A DNA stretch of 64,000 bases, taken from NCBI GenBank assembly GCA_037179385.1, contig CM074179.1:36755224-36819223 (forward strand). Direction: 5' to 3'. The notes beneath the pieces are model-generated. The model was given only the letters and a program-made list of their open reading frames with translations. It was not told the origin of the DNA and made no database searches. The stretch is from Holothuria scabra. Taxonomy: Eukaryota > Echinodermata > Holothuroidea > Aspidochirotida > Holothuriidae. Shown here piece after piece: positions 13,901 through 25,348 of the stretch (its first letter is position 1; every line of letters starts with the position of its first letter). Position numbers and translations under genes: made by a program.

Positions 13901-14162
13901 CGAATCTTCTGCTTTTTTAGCTTAAAGTGGTAAGCGTACGCAGTCCTTACCCTCTTTTGGAACCTGTGATTTTTTTCTCTTTGCACCCAACGATAATATC
14001 ACTACGACAGTTTATAGCCCACAGAATACCTGAGTTGTGCTCTTGCAATAACTTGCACATACAGCTGTACTATGCTACTTTAGAAACAACTATTTATAGT
14101 ACATCAAAAGTGAACAAGTAAAAGATGTGACAAAAAGGAAAAATAAGAGTTGCCTAGTAACC
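10961..14162. other. No recognised gene; one interspersed repeat
   Basis: Apart from the repeat at 12236-12672, listed separately, this holds AT-rich sequence with open frames under 100 codons. None has splice context or a recognisable domain. Confidence 0.4.
12236..12672. repeat. Interspersed repeat related to the copy at 42.0-42.5 kb
   Basis: It shares ordered blocks with 42004-42480: GTGARCTTGAGG, the AAGGAA stretch, TTTCAGACTGTT, GTCATAT, and TTTACCTGCTCATA. The right end runs to CACCTTTCTTTAA. The copies are roughly 65-75 percent alike by eye. It is probably a non-autonomous DNA transposon with TTAA-type flanks, but a matching left end was not found here. Confidence 0.45.
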
Positions 14163-14232
14163 ACTGCGATAGTCGAATGGTAGAGCATTCGCTACGTACG
14201 TGGGAGGTCGAGGTGTCAATACCAGGCCGAAT
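14163..14232 (+). repeat. tRNA-like sequence (weak)
   Basis: A-box-like TAGTCGAATGG followed by GTAGAGCATTCGC, with a B-box-like GGTGTCAATACC about 35 nt downstream. It resembles a tRNA-derived SINE head. The acceptor stem is not convincing. Confidence 0.35.
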
Positions 14233-16325
14233 CATAGCAAAGGCTTGACAAAAATTGTAATAGCCTAACATGCATTAGGTGTGTGCGTTATGCTCCGCGC
14301 AAGCGTTGGAGGTAGGGAGCAAGTCATAAAAACCAGAATCATCCCCCACTTTCCCGAATTCCTGGGGCTTGCCTTGGGGGGAGGTGACAACGGTTTAAAG
14401 TGGACGAAAGCCTTGGGTCTTTTAGGTACAACCGTTCAAAAGAAGTTCAACGTATTTCTCAACTGCCATCAACCATCTCTTAAATTGTCAGCGAACTCCT
14501 AAACTCCAATAAAAAAACTGAAAAACGACTATTTTTTAGAGCTACCTAAACCAACATAAAATGTAGCCGTTCACAGTGCGAACTATCTTTTACAATAGCC
14601 AGAACTTTGTGTCAGTGTTTCTAGTTTTCTCGAGAGTTTGGAAGTTTGGGGTCTAGACAATTTTTAACAGTTTCAGAAAACATTTTTAGGTGATATAAAG
14701 GAACAAATTTTTAATACAGAACTACAGTTGATAGTTCTTGAAACCGTCTAACCGGTTAATTTCAGAAAATAGCGGCTGACTTCCAGGAATTTAATATGCA
14801 CAATCCAGGAAATTTATTTCTAAAGTGTGGAAATACTATCCAGACTATGCTTTTCTTCAGTCCGCAAAGCAGCATTCCAACATGAGCGCTGCACAAGCAC
14901 CTAACGTACACAGTATAGTACTTAAAATACGGTTCTGTATGATGTACCGTACAGACTATTTAGGACTGGGCAATATACAGTCCAGCTGCTTGGGAAATAT
15001 AACTCTTTTTAATAATGGAATGATGTCTTTAGTCCCTCATCTCATTGATCCCAACAGATTTTTAGTTGATTGTATCTGCTAACCCTAAACAACCCTCATC
15101 TCTAACCATAACCCCTACCCTACAACCCCGCCCAGCCTTTAGATATTATTCCGGTATCCAATAAGCTGGGGTACTAATGAAACGGGACTAATGTAAGCTG
15201 GAGTACTGGTGATAGACAAACTAAGTTAACGGGGACTTATGAGACGTGGATCAGATGAGACAAAACAATGAAACGGGGATATAAAGAGAGCGGGACCAAT
15301 GATATGAACTTAATTAAGCAGGAGGTGGAGGCGACGAAAGAGTGGCCATAAGAAAACGACAATAAAGTGGACTCTAGCAATTAAATCACACTTTTCCCAT
15401 AGTTATGCGACTACGTAGTAATGAAACCTGGTGTGACTACGTACAAGGGTATGACTTAAAAATGTTGAACACGGGGTGACATGCGTACGTACTGCTTTAT
15501 ATTGGAAGCATAAGTTCCTAAGTGCCTTTAACCATTACATTTTGTACAAGCCAGCGTGAGCACAGGAGTAAAAAGTACAGTTACAGTTGCACGTAGAAGT
15601 TTCGCACAAATTCTCCCGTTTTCATTTGTCTCGTGTGAAAAATGTTCCTCGAGAACATAAAGTGTCACTTTACATGATCTTCATATCTAAAAAGACTCGT
15701 TAAAGGTTATGGGTCGGAACATCGTGGGGTATCAAAACCGTACGTGATACCATCTGGAGAATGGAAGCAGTGGTGGCTGTTCAGTTGGGAAGTTGACCTC
15801 GGTGTCACCGAAATATATTAGGCTCTGACTACATAGCACCATTTTGAAATTATGCCGCTTAGGGAAATGTACACTTTGAAAAAAGAAGAAACTATGAAAC
15901 TTACCAGACTTACTTCGCAAGTTATCATAAAACCAACTTCAGGCGAAATTGTCGGCCAAAAGGCCCAACAATAACTGCATGGGAGATTTTCATTTCTCAC
16001 TTTTTACACGTTTTGATGTAACAAACTTGGGTGTGGAACACCAGATATAATACGTGACACACCCTTCTTTAATGATAATGTTGCATGGAGCGGTTTTTGG
16101 AGATAAAAGTCGTACCTTGATATGGAAGTGAATAATGAACTAAGGTGTTCATGCGATCGAGTCTAAACAATACAGCACTGGTTCACTCATACGAATAAAA
16201 GTCTTAATATGTCACTTTAATAACTCAATATAACATGGGAAGCGTTTTGACGACTCCTTTGACGTAATAAAGGAGAACTTACCCCAACAATATTTAAACT
16301 TAGGTGGTCGCGCTCTATCACACAG
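14233..16325. other. No recognised gene
   Basis: AT-rich sequence with open frames under 90 codons. The stretch 15080-15125 is rich in CTAACCCTA-like words, too irregular and too short to be telomeric repeat. Confidence 0.4.
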
Positions 16326-16399
16326 GCCTCAATGGCTCAGTAGTCAGAGTATCCGCCGTGTATATGTTGGAGGTTTTATGGTTGATTCCTACTTGAGGC
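16326..16399 (+). repeat. tRNA-like sequence with perfect 7-bp acceptor arms
   Basis: Outer arms GCCTCAA and TTGAGGC are exactly complementary. A-box-like TGGCTCAGTAGTC and B-box-like GGTTGATTCC sit at tRNA spacing within 74 nt. There is no CCA and no strong T stem. I read it as a tRNA-derived SINE head or a tRNA pseudogene. It could still be an intact polymerase III unit. Confidence 0.5.
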
Positions 16400-16499
16400 T
16401 AAATTTTCCATTCTCATATCATTATCCTCTACAGAGTAAGGTTGCCCCCGTGTTCGAGGAATAATGATTTAAGGTCTTCATGCGACTATCCAATACAGC

Positions 16500-17135
16500 A
16501 CTGGTTCACACATGAATAAATGAAAATGATATCTCAAGATAAGAAAGACCAAAACCTTTCATATTTGAAATGTAGAATTGTCTTGCTAAAAAGAAATAAA
16601 TGAAATGTTCTTCGTTTAGGTCAAAGGTCATTTGAAATCAAAAGACGAAAAATTTGCGAAGACGTCATGATGCCTTGAGAAAACGATATCTCAAGGTAGA
16701 AATTACTGACACTTTTCATATTTGGTAGATTTATATTTCATGTTAAGAGGACAAACCCTATTGTTTTGGTGGAGGTCATAGGTCAGTTCAGGTAACTGGC
16801 TGTACAACTGCGAAAAAAAAAAAAAAAAAAATTTAAAGATGAATCGTAAACATGATATACAAAGGTAGGAAAGCCCGACATTCTTCATATTTGGTTTCGT
16901 AATTTATTATGTTGAGAGGAAGAACAATAGGCTACTGTTTTTGGTGACAGTAAAAGGTCATTTGAGGTCACTCTTGGTATAACTGCCAAAACCTCAAAAT
17001 GGCTTGTTAACATGATATCTCAGGATAAGAATGGTCGACGTTTTTCGAAATTTGGCATATTGGCTCACCATGTTTGGAGGGAAAACACTATATTTCTGAA
17101 CTGGAGTTAAAGGTTGTTGCTTTTATGAAATCTTT
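16500..17135 (-). repeat. Diverged satellite units in reverse orientation
   Basis: Three to four units of about 145-150 bp carry the reverse complement of the 62.9-64 kb satellite landmarks: GATATCTCAAGAT, AGGTCAAAGGTCATTTG, TTTTGGTGGAGGTCAT, and GATATCTCAGGATAAG. The TTTGGTAGA/TTTGGCATA spacer words also recur. The units are strongly diverged and contain a poly-A run at 16814-16831. Confidence 0.5.
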
Positions 17136-19938
17136 AAATTTTAAAAAATGTGATTAGGCAGTTACTCAATTTTCCTTCCCCTATAGTGTTTGAAGTTAGC
17201 ATTTAGCACTTTGTTCATTTTTTGGCTTAAAGATTTTACTCGTTCCCCTGCCCACCCTTCCCCCCGCCTGCTAAAAATATCCCATCCAGTACTCACTGCC
17301 TGGCTAAGTAAAAGTCTGAGTGGCTTTCGTTAGCTCACAGTAATTCCTCTAGATTGCAATGGTAGATTCTTTCAATATTTGTTTTCAAGATACGGAATGT
17401 TGAAAGGAAGAAGCTTATCGTTTTGTGGGTCAACCGTTATTGAGGTCTACGGGGAGGAACGTGAGGAAACCTCGTAAATTGCTGTTTTACACAATGCTTC
17501 AAGATAGGAATGATGGACACTTTAACATTCAAATTTTATATGTTGAGGGAAAACGATATTCGTTTTGTGGAGGTGAAAGGGTATTCGATTCGACCGGAAG
17601 TAAAATTGTGAAATATTTGTTATATACATTGAGACGAAAAACTTCGTCATTATCGGTGGAGAACAGCCACTTCAGTACAGGTCAAATGTCATAAAAGATC
17701 ACCAGGGGTTAAAATCGAGGTTTTGATAAAGGCATATGGGTAAGAACTTCATATTTTGTTTGTAGAAACAGTATGGTTCAGATTAAAAATAAAAAAACAA
17801 ATAATGTTGCGGTAGGATATAATTAATCTGGGGTTGGCAGCCATTAATTGGTAAAATTTCCAAAGAATTTCCAAGGTTGTTCTCTGAGGTCACCAGAGGG
17901 TAAAAAGCGAAACGTCCAATTTCCTTCCGGCAAGGGATCACTAAGCCGTTTGGCTTCCTGGTTATCCATTTAGTACTGCATGCGTGCTGTGTGTCTGCAG
18001 GGAAAACCTGCAAATATTTACATGATGAAACGTTACTTCTTACTTTTTGTAACATCTTACTCGTGTACCTGATAATTGTTATCACTTCAGGGCGGAAATG
18101 AAGCTCACAACGCGAACACTAGGATTTACTCACATTTCGATTCTGATTAATTGGTTGACAGTAACAGATACGAAAAATACACACTCACAAAATGCATTTT
18201 ATTTGGAGTAAGCTAACATTAACGAGCCAGTCAAGCATGTGTTTATTGCCGTTAATGCAGTGTGCACACAATTAAAGATCATTTAAGTGCACAAACCCTG
18301 GTACCAGTTACACCACACGCCGCCTTTGATCTACTGGGGTATCTGTGTTGCTTCCTCAAGAAACAACGTCACGGTTTAAGTTCAAACGCAAACAATCCGA
18401 CCGTGGACTAATCCTCTAGAAGGAGAACAAACAGTTATTGCATGCCTGCAGCTAGATAGCCGCAGGCATAACGCAAGAATGATTGCGCTTATGTATGAAC
18501 TATGGTATATGCACTCAACCACTGTACGTACCATATTCAACAATAACACTTAAAGAGAGTATTTCAATTTTCATGGGGTTTTCTTTCTATAACACAGTGT
18601 ATACTGTTCTTTTAAGCTGAAAGCATTGTGAAACAATTACTCACCTCTTTTCACCAATCACAAGCAAGGACTACGTAGTTCGCCCACAAAAATATGTATA
18701 TCCTTAACTGCTTCCTGTTAGCATAATGCCCTTAGAAAAATGACATCTCAACCAAATTTACATTCAGCTTCCTTCAAGTGCGCAACCAATAGGAGACCGT
18801 CATTTGAACCAGGTGTGGCTGATAACATTATTTGAGTGGAGCTGGCTGGTGACGGTTCCCTAACTATATTCTTTGCAAATCGTGTATTGTAGAATTCCAC
18901 TAAACTACTACCATGGCTAGATCAGTGTACACTGATCCAACACCGTAACACTGCATAGTGTGAGAAATGCATCCAGATTAAGTCGCTGACTGATGGGGTC
19001 TTAGAGGTCATGCTGAAAACTTGTGGAAGGGAAGGGTACCATGGTAACGTGGCAATTGTATGTTTAAAGTTTGGTAGGGTGCCTGTGCAATGAGATCAGC
19101 ATAATTATTGGAAGGAAAAAGGTATTCCCGTTTTAAATGTAACTTGCATAATATGCAGCCCATATGTCAATATTTCTCAGCTGAGAATTGCGCAGGTCTT
19201 CTGGCTCCGAGTTACAGTATTGGCACTCTACCACCGTCAGGAACGGGCTCTTTGTGCTTGTTTTTGCGCTCGCTCGAGTGCCCCTGCACAAAATATACTT
19301 TGTCCTTAGTTTGCCCACCCCCTCTAATTTTGACATTCTGGCACCGCTTGTTCAGGCGGGTAGACAAATGAAAACAGCCGTAGCTAGCCTTACCCAAAAT
19401 AGTAAAATGTGCGTTAAAATGAGTGCGCAGTATGTATTGAAGAATATCCGCTTAATACGCGTACATGTGGATATTTGCAGCGTTTACATTTTACAAATAC
19501 TAATTCTTCCTTTTCTTGATAATAAATTTATATAGAGTATATAGTATACATTGAAGTGTTTTTTTTTTTTTTTAGATTCCGTCACCATTGCTTTATAACA
19601 ACATATCCATTATTATATAAGCAATAAAATAAAAAGAAAAGATGCATGTGCAAACTGAATAGATGCAGTTGGAGTGCCTTGACTGGACGATGATCTGGCA
19701 GCTTACAAAATCTAAAGATTGGAGAATTCGGTCAATCGATTCGTCGAAATGAAAAATATCTCGGCGGGTGGAGTGGAGGGGGGGGGGGGGGGGGTGAACG
19801 TCTTCACACTAATGAAGCTGTTGGCGCCAGCGCATAACCACGTTCTTTAAAACTATAAATACTTATACACTTAACTTTCTAGCGTCCTACTGGTGAGCTG
19901 CATGTACTTACTCCTTGAAGCCGCACTTTGCAAACGTG
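17136..19938. other. No recognised gene
   Basis: The part to about 17700 is probably further decayed satellite (CAAGATAGGAATGATGG, TGTTGAGGGAAAAC). An open frame at 17425-17694 falls in it and is not considered real. The remainder shows short open frames only, a poly-T run at 19560-19573, and a poly-G run near 19780-19794. Confidence 0.35.
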
Positions 19939-20040
19939 CACTCTAAAAAATGTTTGGTATAAATTTCTACACAACACATGTGTAACTGCCAATTTGCACA
20001 ACGTTGAGTCAATTTTACACACCTCTGTGTAGTTTTAAGT
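19939..20040 (+). mobile_element. CACTA-type 5' end with subterminal repeats (third copy, partner not found)
   Basis: It begins CACTCTAAAAAATG, like the inner element at 34820 and the miniature element at 25228. TCTACACAAC, TTTGCACAACGTTG and TTTTACACAC-like subterminal words follow within 100 bp. I found no matching right end, so this may be a truncated element. An exon-1-like ORF follows at 20385. Confidence 0.5.
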
Positions 20041-20384
20041 TCAAGGAAGTGATCACTGCAAAGGTATAAAAAAGTAAAACAGTTGATTCGTATAACAAAA
20101 AAATTTAAAAGAGATTTTTTAAGTTTATAAAATATTTTTAATTTGAATTTAATTTTTTAAAACATTTAAAATTATAATTTAGAGTTAAAAGATCATTTTT
20201 ATGGTTACAATTTTTTCACAGCATTTCAATTTCAAACTCTAGCAGTAACAGTACTGCACACAGGCTTCCAATCCCAGTGTACATAGTCTTCGCGCGCGTC
20301 TATGTTCGTACGTACGTTGAACCAGCGCAGCACCGTGACTGCCGAAATCAACCTACACAATACATTTAACATTCTCTTCAAAAT

Positions 20385-20447
20385 ATGGATACAATTGACA
20401 AGCAGAAGGTGAAACTTTCTTCCCTTCAAATGGTCTTTGAAGATTGG
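20385..20447 (+). CDS. Possible exon 1 of a third SAM-element gene
   Basis: ATG opens 21 codons ending at a donor TTGG|gtgaga. The peptide starts MDTIDKQK and contains LQMVFE, which lines up with MDEFVSQK and LQDVFE of the inner SAM exon 1 if three residues are gapped. It lies 446 bp inside a CACTCTAAAA end, compared with 535 bp in the inner element and 390 bp in the outer one. Upstream it shares GTACGTACGT and GCAGCACCG words with the outer element's promoter region. No exon 2 was found, so this is tentative. Confidence 0.3.
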
Positions 20448-20519
20448 GTGAGAAGTTAGACTTTTCAGTTATTTTGTTCGTTGAGGATCAAGCAAAGACA
20501 TGCTGGAAGCCGTAGCGGC

Positions 20520-20870
20520 ACACAGTAGGGCTAACGTTAGGCTAGGCTATGGCAAAAGTACTGTAGCCTAAATTACCACTGTATATAGCCTACACCAAAT
20601 AATTGTAATACAGTGCTTTTGTTACAACTTAGGCCTAGGCCTACAGGTGTAAATTTATACTGTACAATAATGTAGGGCCTAGGCCTAAACAGTATTTCCT
20701 TGAGAAGCAGTTCCAAGTTTGGTTTCGCCGAACGGCCCTTTGCCAGAGGGTCGGAAGGACTGGAAAAAGTAAACAAACAAATTAGCTTAAGTGTAACGTT
20801 ACAGACAATCAGACATAGGCCTAGGCCTACAGTACAGTATTTAAATTGATTTTTGATTAGGCTAGGTCTA
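20520..20870. repeat. GCCTAGGC-rich tract
   Basis: Repeated TAGGCCTAGGCCTAC-type words at 20628-20645, 20675-20690 and 20815-20832. A denser tract of the same kind lies in intron 1 of the inner SAM gene. Confidence 0.6.
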
Positions 20871-22003
20871 GTTGCTCAGTTTTCTAGATTGTAACTGACT
20901 GGAGAATTTTAATTTTACAGGTGAATTGTCACCATTATATGGCGAATACCTGTGTTTGAAATTTATCTGCGATAAAAACAGGTATTCATTGACATGGTTT
21001 TGAAGAGTAATGAAAGCTCCAAGTATACTATTGAAGAATATTTTTTCCATGGGTGATGCGAGGTGAATAATAATCAGCTATTTCATGGAGATTAGTCAAT
21101 TCTGACAAAATTGGGACCAATAAAGGTAAGTAAGGCAGTAATTGACCCCAGCTGTTGTTTAGGGCCACATGTACACTGGTTATTTTTTTTTAGCTGTAAC
21201 ATACTTAGGCTTAATTGTTGTAGTAGGGGCCTGTGTCAGTTGTAGAAATTACTGTAGTAATTGTATACTATTACATTTGTTTTACAGTAACGTTTGACAA
21301 GTTTTCTTTTCCTTTCTTAATGCACAGCATTACAACCAACCAGCACATTCATGGTAGAATGTATACCATATACAGTACATTTCCACATGAGAATGTTTTG
21401 ACAGAGTGGGGAAGCTTTGGTGTGGAACATTTTGGTCTGCCGCATGCTGTCCGACATTTTGATTGGTAAGCCTGAGGATTTTAGAAACATTAATGAGCCA
21501 TTTCCTGTTCTTTGACTAGAGTAGTGTGCACAAAATTCACTTTACACATTAATTTGAAGCAAGTGATAGTTTGAAATCACAGTGTCATGCCCCCAAATGA
21601 TAAACTATTGAGAGAAGCAGAACTTGAATTTTGAAGCTTCCCACCAGCGATCAGTACGTACCAGTTATTCGGCGGCACTAGTAATGGACGTTAAATTTTG
21701 AGGCATGAAAGAGCTATAGTATCACACACGACCACTCAACTCCAATCACTGTGAGGAGTGTGATTATTGGCACACATCGACAAAGGGTTAAAACGCAGAT
21801 CAATCAGAAGTTGTACAAAAAAGTTTGCTCCAACTTTATGTACAGTTGTAATTTTCTGGTAACAGCAGTTCATTGCTTTTTTCTTTTGTTTTTTGTTTTT
21901 GGTTTCTATGATAAGAGAAACCAATGCATTCATGATGACTATTCAGATGAAGGTGGATCAGCTGCCTTTTGACTTACGTATATGTTGTTTGTTTGTTTCC
22001 ATA

Positions 22004-22138
22004 GAAAATCAACTCTTTAGGCAGTGGGCATGCCTTTTATGTGCTGTATCATGGTAGAAATTTAGAAGACTTCAAACTAAGGGAAACCAGGAGCCTGTTC
22101 AAATGCCTACCCTGGACAAGGTGTACCCATAAATTGGT
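22004..22138 (+). CDS. Candidate internal exon, unknown gene
   Basis: A 135-nt segment between an acceptor TTTCCATAG and a donor TTG|gtaagc is open in phase 0 only, for 45 codons. It includes GSGHAFYVLYHGRNLEDFKL and ends on a codon boundary. No family is recognised. It joins in frame to the candidate exon at 23421. A chance open frame is possible. Confidence 0.25.
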
Positions 22139-23420
22139 AAGCATTTATAAGTGCCTTATTATTGGGGCTGCATAAGAGTCAGTTCTTGTAAGTGTAACAT
22201 CATAGAGTAGCTGAGTGGTCTGCAGAGCTCTAGATTCTAGTCAAGCGGACTCGAGTTAGAACTTGTAAATTAGAAACTCTTCTGTTCAGTCACAGCCACC
22301 CTAAAACAAATTTGGGTTGGATTTGGAATCATATTTACACAGGTTGGTAAACTTAAGGTTCTTTCTGGCCACAAAATTAGAGACAGTTTCGATTAAAACA
22401 TGCAGACTCAAGTTACAATCATATCAGAATGCGTAATTATGTGATTGCGGCTTTATGCTTTTAGCCTATGAGGCCAAATTGACAACCCAGAACCCTGGGA
22501 AGATTTGATTTGGGCCAGGGATCTAGATTATAAAAGTCCTGCAGACTTAAGTTGCACCAGTCATAAAAGGAAGAGGAAGTCTGTGGTCACTTCCCACCTT
22601 CCGGTTGTCTCAAAATGAACTTTATAGAAAGAACTGGGCTCATGATTTTAATGGGGTGGTAGGTGGGGGAGCTGAGAATTGTAGGAAGACTACCTAGATG
22701 AAGTGCAATTCAGTGAGCAGGCATTGATTTTTTAGGCATGCCTGTGTGATTGCACACCATCACTTACTTCAAATCATTGTTAGGAGTGTGATTTTTTGCT
22801 CACCTAAATGGAGAGTGTTTAATTTATTGAAGTTAATTAAACAGGATACCTACCACACTCAGGAGTCTTAATTCCCTGAGGAGTGTGATTTGCAGCACTC
22901 CTGGAAAATCTTAAACTGAAGGCCCCAGGAGTGAGTATGATATGTGAGATTGCACATTTTTTCTGCATCATGGTGGTGATGATAGAAAAATTGCACAATG
23001 TAATAATTCTCCTGATGTGCACTATGTGCATTTTTATTACTTTTAATGTGTTTGAACTATAAGGTTTGTGTACTGTATGTTATGCCAATTGCTCTGTTCT
23101 TCTGAACGGACCGAATGCCAAACTTTAAATGTGGTAACTCTTTCATGCATGCTGACAGATTTCTGGGACTGTGCAAATTTGGTGCAAAAAGCATCCTCGG
23201 AATGCTTAAATGTTCCCCAACCCTCTACCAAAGTCTGATGCAGTGCACATTTTGGCAACTGTTTGGAAGTTTCGTCCTTGTCAATTTTATTATCATTCCC
23301 TGTAAATTACACTATTGGCATGGCACATATTTGAAGCAATCACTCTTTTGCTGAAAAGTGTTATGTTTTTGCACTTTGGGAATTCCGTCTAACATTAATC
23401 AATTTTTCTCTACCTGCAGG

Positions 23421-23513
23421 TCATAACAAACTTGTATCAGTGTCTTGGTAAACAAGAGCATGAGCGGAGACGTGAATTTCCCGTGAGGAATCGCGGAAGT
23501 TCGCAAATTTACT
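23421..23513 (+). CDS. Candidate terminal exon, unknown gene
   Basis: Follows a good acceptor CTACCTGCAG and is open in phase 0 for 30 codons, then TGA at 23511-23513. It encodes a basic tail (KQEHERRREFPVRNRG). The phase is compatible with the candidate exon at 22004-22138. No upstream exon could be joined in frame. Confidence 0.25.
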
Positions 23514-25227
23514 GACACAGTTGATTCAGTTCAAAGCCTGAATTCCTCAACTTCATTCAAGTAACTCAATTTTGCATTCCTCTACTCTACTGATATGACC
23601 AAGTGATTGTTCTTTGAAAATGTGACTCCACATTTACTCCAGGATTGGTGCTGACAAAAAGCGTAGCACTTTGGTAGTTCTAATATAGTATGGTCCATCT
23701 TCTGCTCCAAATGGATATTTATTTGGACATATATCGGTTCAAAGCTTGTTCATTACCTATTTTGTAGGAACTTGTGAAAGAACAGATTTTGAGAAAATAT
23801 AAACAGTTTCAAAGAAAGGTAGCTTTCCTCCTCAAATGAAGACAAGCTGGTTGCAGTGTCTCTTTGCACTGGTTTCAGATTCTCTCAAAGTTTCAATAGT
23901 ACTTCAATGTAAATTTGTTTCAAAGGAAATTCTTGAAGTCTTTGTTATTTTATTGTGGCAATCCAATCAGATTTTTCTTTTACATTTTTTCTGAACTTAA
24001 TTCTGCACCGCAATTGTACAATAACTTTATACTACTGTAACCAAATTTTTTTTTATTGGTTACGGTACAGTTGAGGCTGATACTCCTGCATCTGTGTAGA
24101 ATTCTTTGTAACTGACGGATATTCAAAAGCTTTCATTCTACGTACACAAAATTCAGGTCTCTTATAACCTGAAAGACCTCTTAAATGAACTGTATTCTGG
24201 TAAAAGATTACTTCAAAAGGGAAAAGGAGCTGCTGGAGCCAAAAGGTTAAGATATTCTGTCAAACTTTAGTCTTCTTTAAGTTATTTAATGTGCTTTGCT
24301 GAACAAAAATGCATTTTCTCTAGTCCAGAAAACTGTTGCAATGAAGTTAATACTGTGAGACTTGTATCTGTTGAGATACCAATGAATGATACATCATGTG
24401 AAAAGAGGAAGGTTTATGATGAGTAAAGTCAAAATATAAATTATGATACAGTGTAAATTATGATGTGAAAATTGTCAAAATATATTTAATGATACACTAC
24501 ATTTTTACATAGATACTTGTCACATGGTTTAAATACCGTTCTTTTCTGTGATATTTTGAGATTTTTGTTCTATTTTTTTCTGACGTGTGCTAATTAGCTG
24601 GATTGCTGTCTCGACTGCCTTTAAAAAAGTAACAAATACTGGAAGTCAATCCGCTAGAGGTGTTAAGTAATAAAAAACTGCACCGAATACAAAGTATGTA
24701 TTTTACTTTAATGTGGGTATGGAGTGTAAATAAATGGTTCATCCATCCAGAATTATAACATCTTTCCTTTTGGTTTTTGTGAGTTATACTTGTGAAACTT
24801 CTTAAACAACTGGTAACATCAAGCTGCATACCTTATAATTCAATATATATCATTTTCATTGTTTGACAAAATATCAACTGGCATAGACAGTAGCAACTGT
24901 TGTGCATTTTACTTAACATGATGCTATTTCCGCCTATTGAGGTTATTTGTAACTAAATGTAGTTTTGACAAGACTATAATGTAGATTTGTAGAAGTGAAG
25001 GGATGGGTTACCCTGTGAAACATTTTGCTGATTTGAATAATTCGACTAATTTTCTCTTCAACTTAAGTTTCCCTTATGTTGTGCTCCTTAACCCCCATGA
25101 CACAATCCTGGCTACGCTTATACTGATCCAGAGCTCTTGGTCTCCAGTCTTTCAGTGCCTTCAAATGTTCCTCACAATATGCGAAAAAGAATCAGCGTAT
25201 TACTAACTACTCTTATAGCACTAATTA
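23514..25227. other. No recognised gene
   Basis: AT-rich sequence with open frames under 80 codons and no recognisable domain or terminal repeat. Confidence 0.4.
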
Positions 25228-25348
25228 CACTCTAAAAAATGTGTAAATTTTACACATGTTGTGTAAATTTTTTTCACAACCATGTGTACTTTCTGATTGT
25301 GGAATAGTCACACAACGTTGTGTAAATTCTACACAACATTTTTTAGAG
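25228..25348. mobile_element. CACTA-type miniature element (MITE)
   Basis: A 121-bp element whose left end reads CACTCTAAAAAATGTG and whose right end reads CATTTTTTAGAG, reverse complement CTCTAAAAAATG. It is flanked by TA on the left (25226-25227) and TA after the right end (25349-25350), although the last two bases of the terminus seem lost. The interior is almost entirely subterminal-type words (TTGTGTAAATT, TCTACACAACA). The same words occur in the inner CACTA element, so its transposase is the likely mover. Confidence 0.65.

Noticed and set aside
15080..15125. Telomere-like TAACCC words
   Set aside because: Irregular, about 45 bp only and internal; not a telomeric array.
17425..17694. 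89-codon open frame
   Set aside because: It falls within decayed satellite-like sequence and has no domain or splice support.
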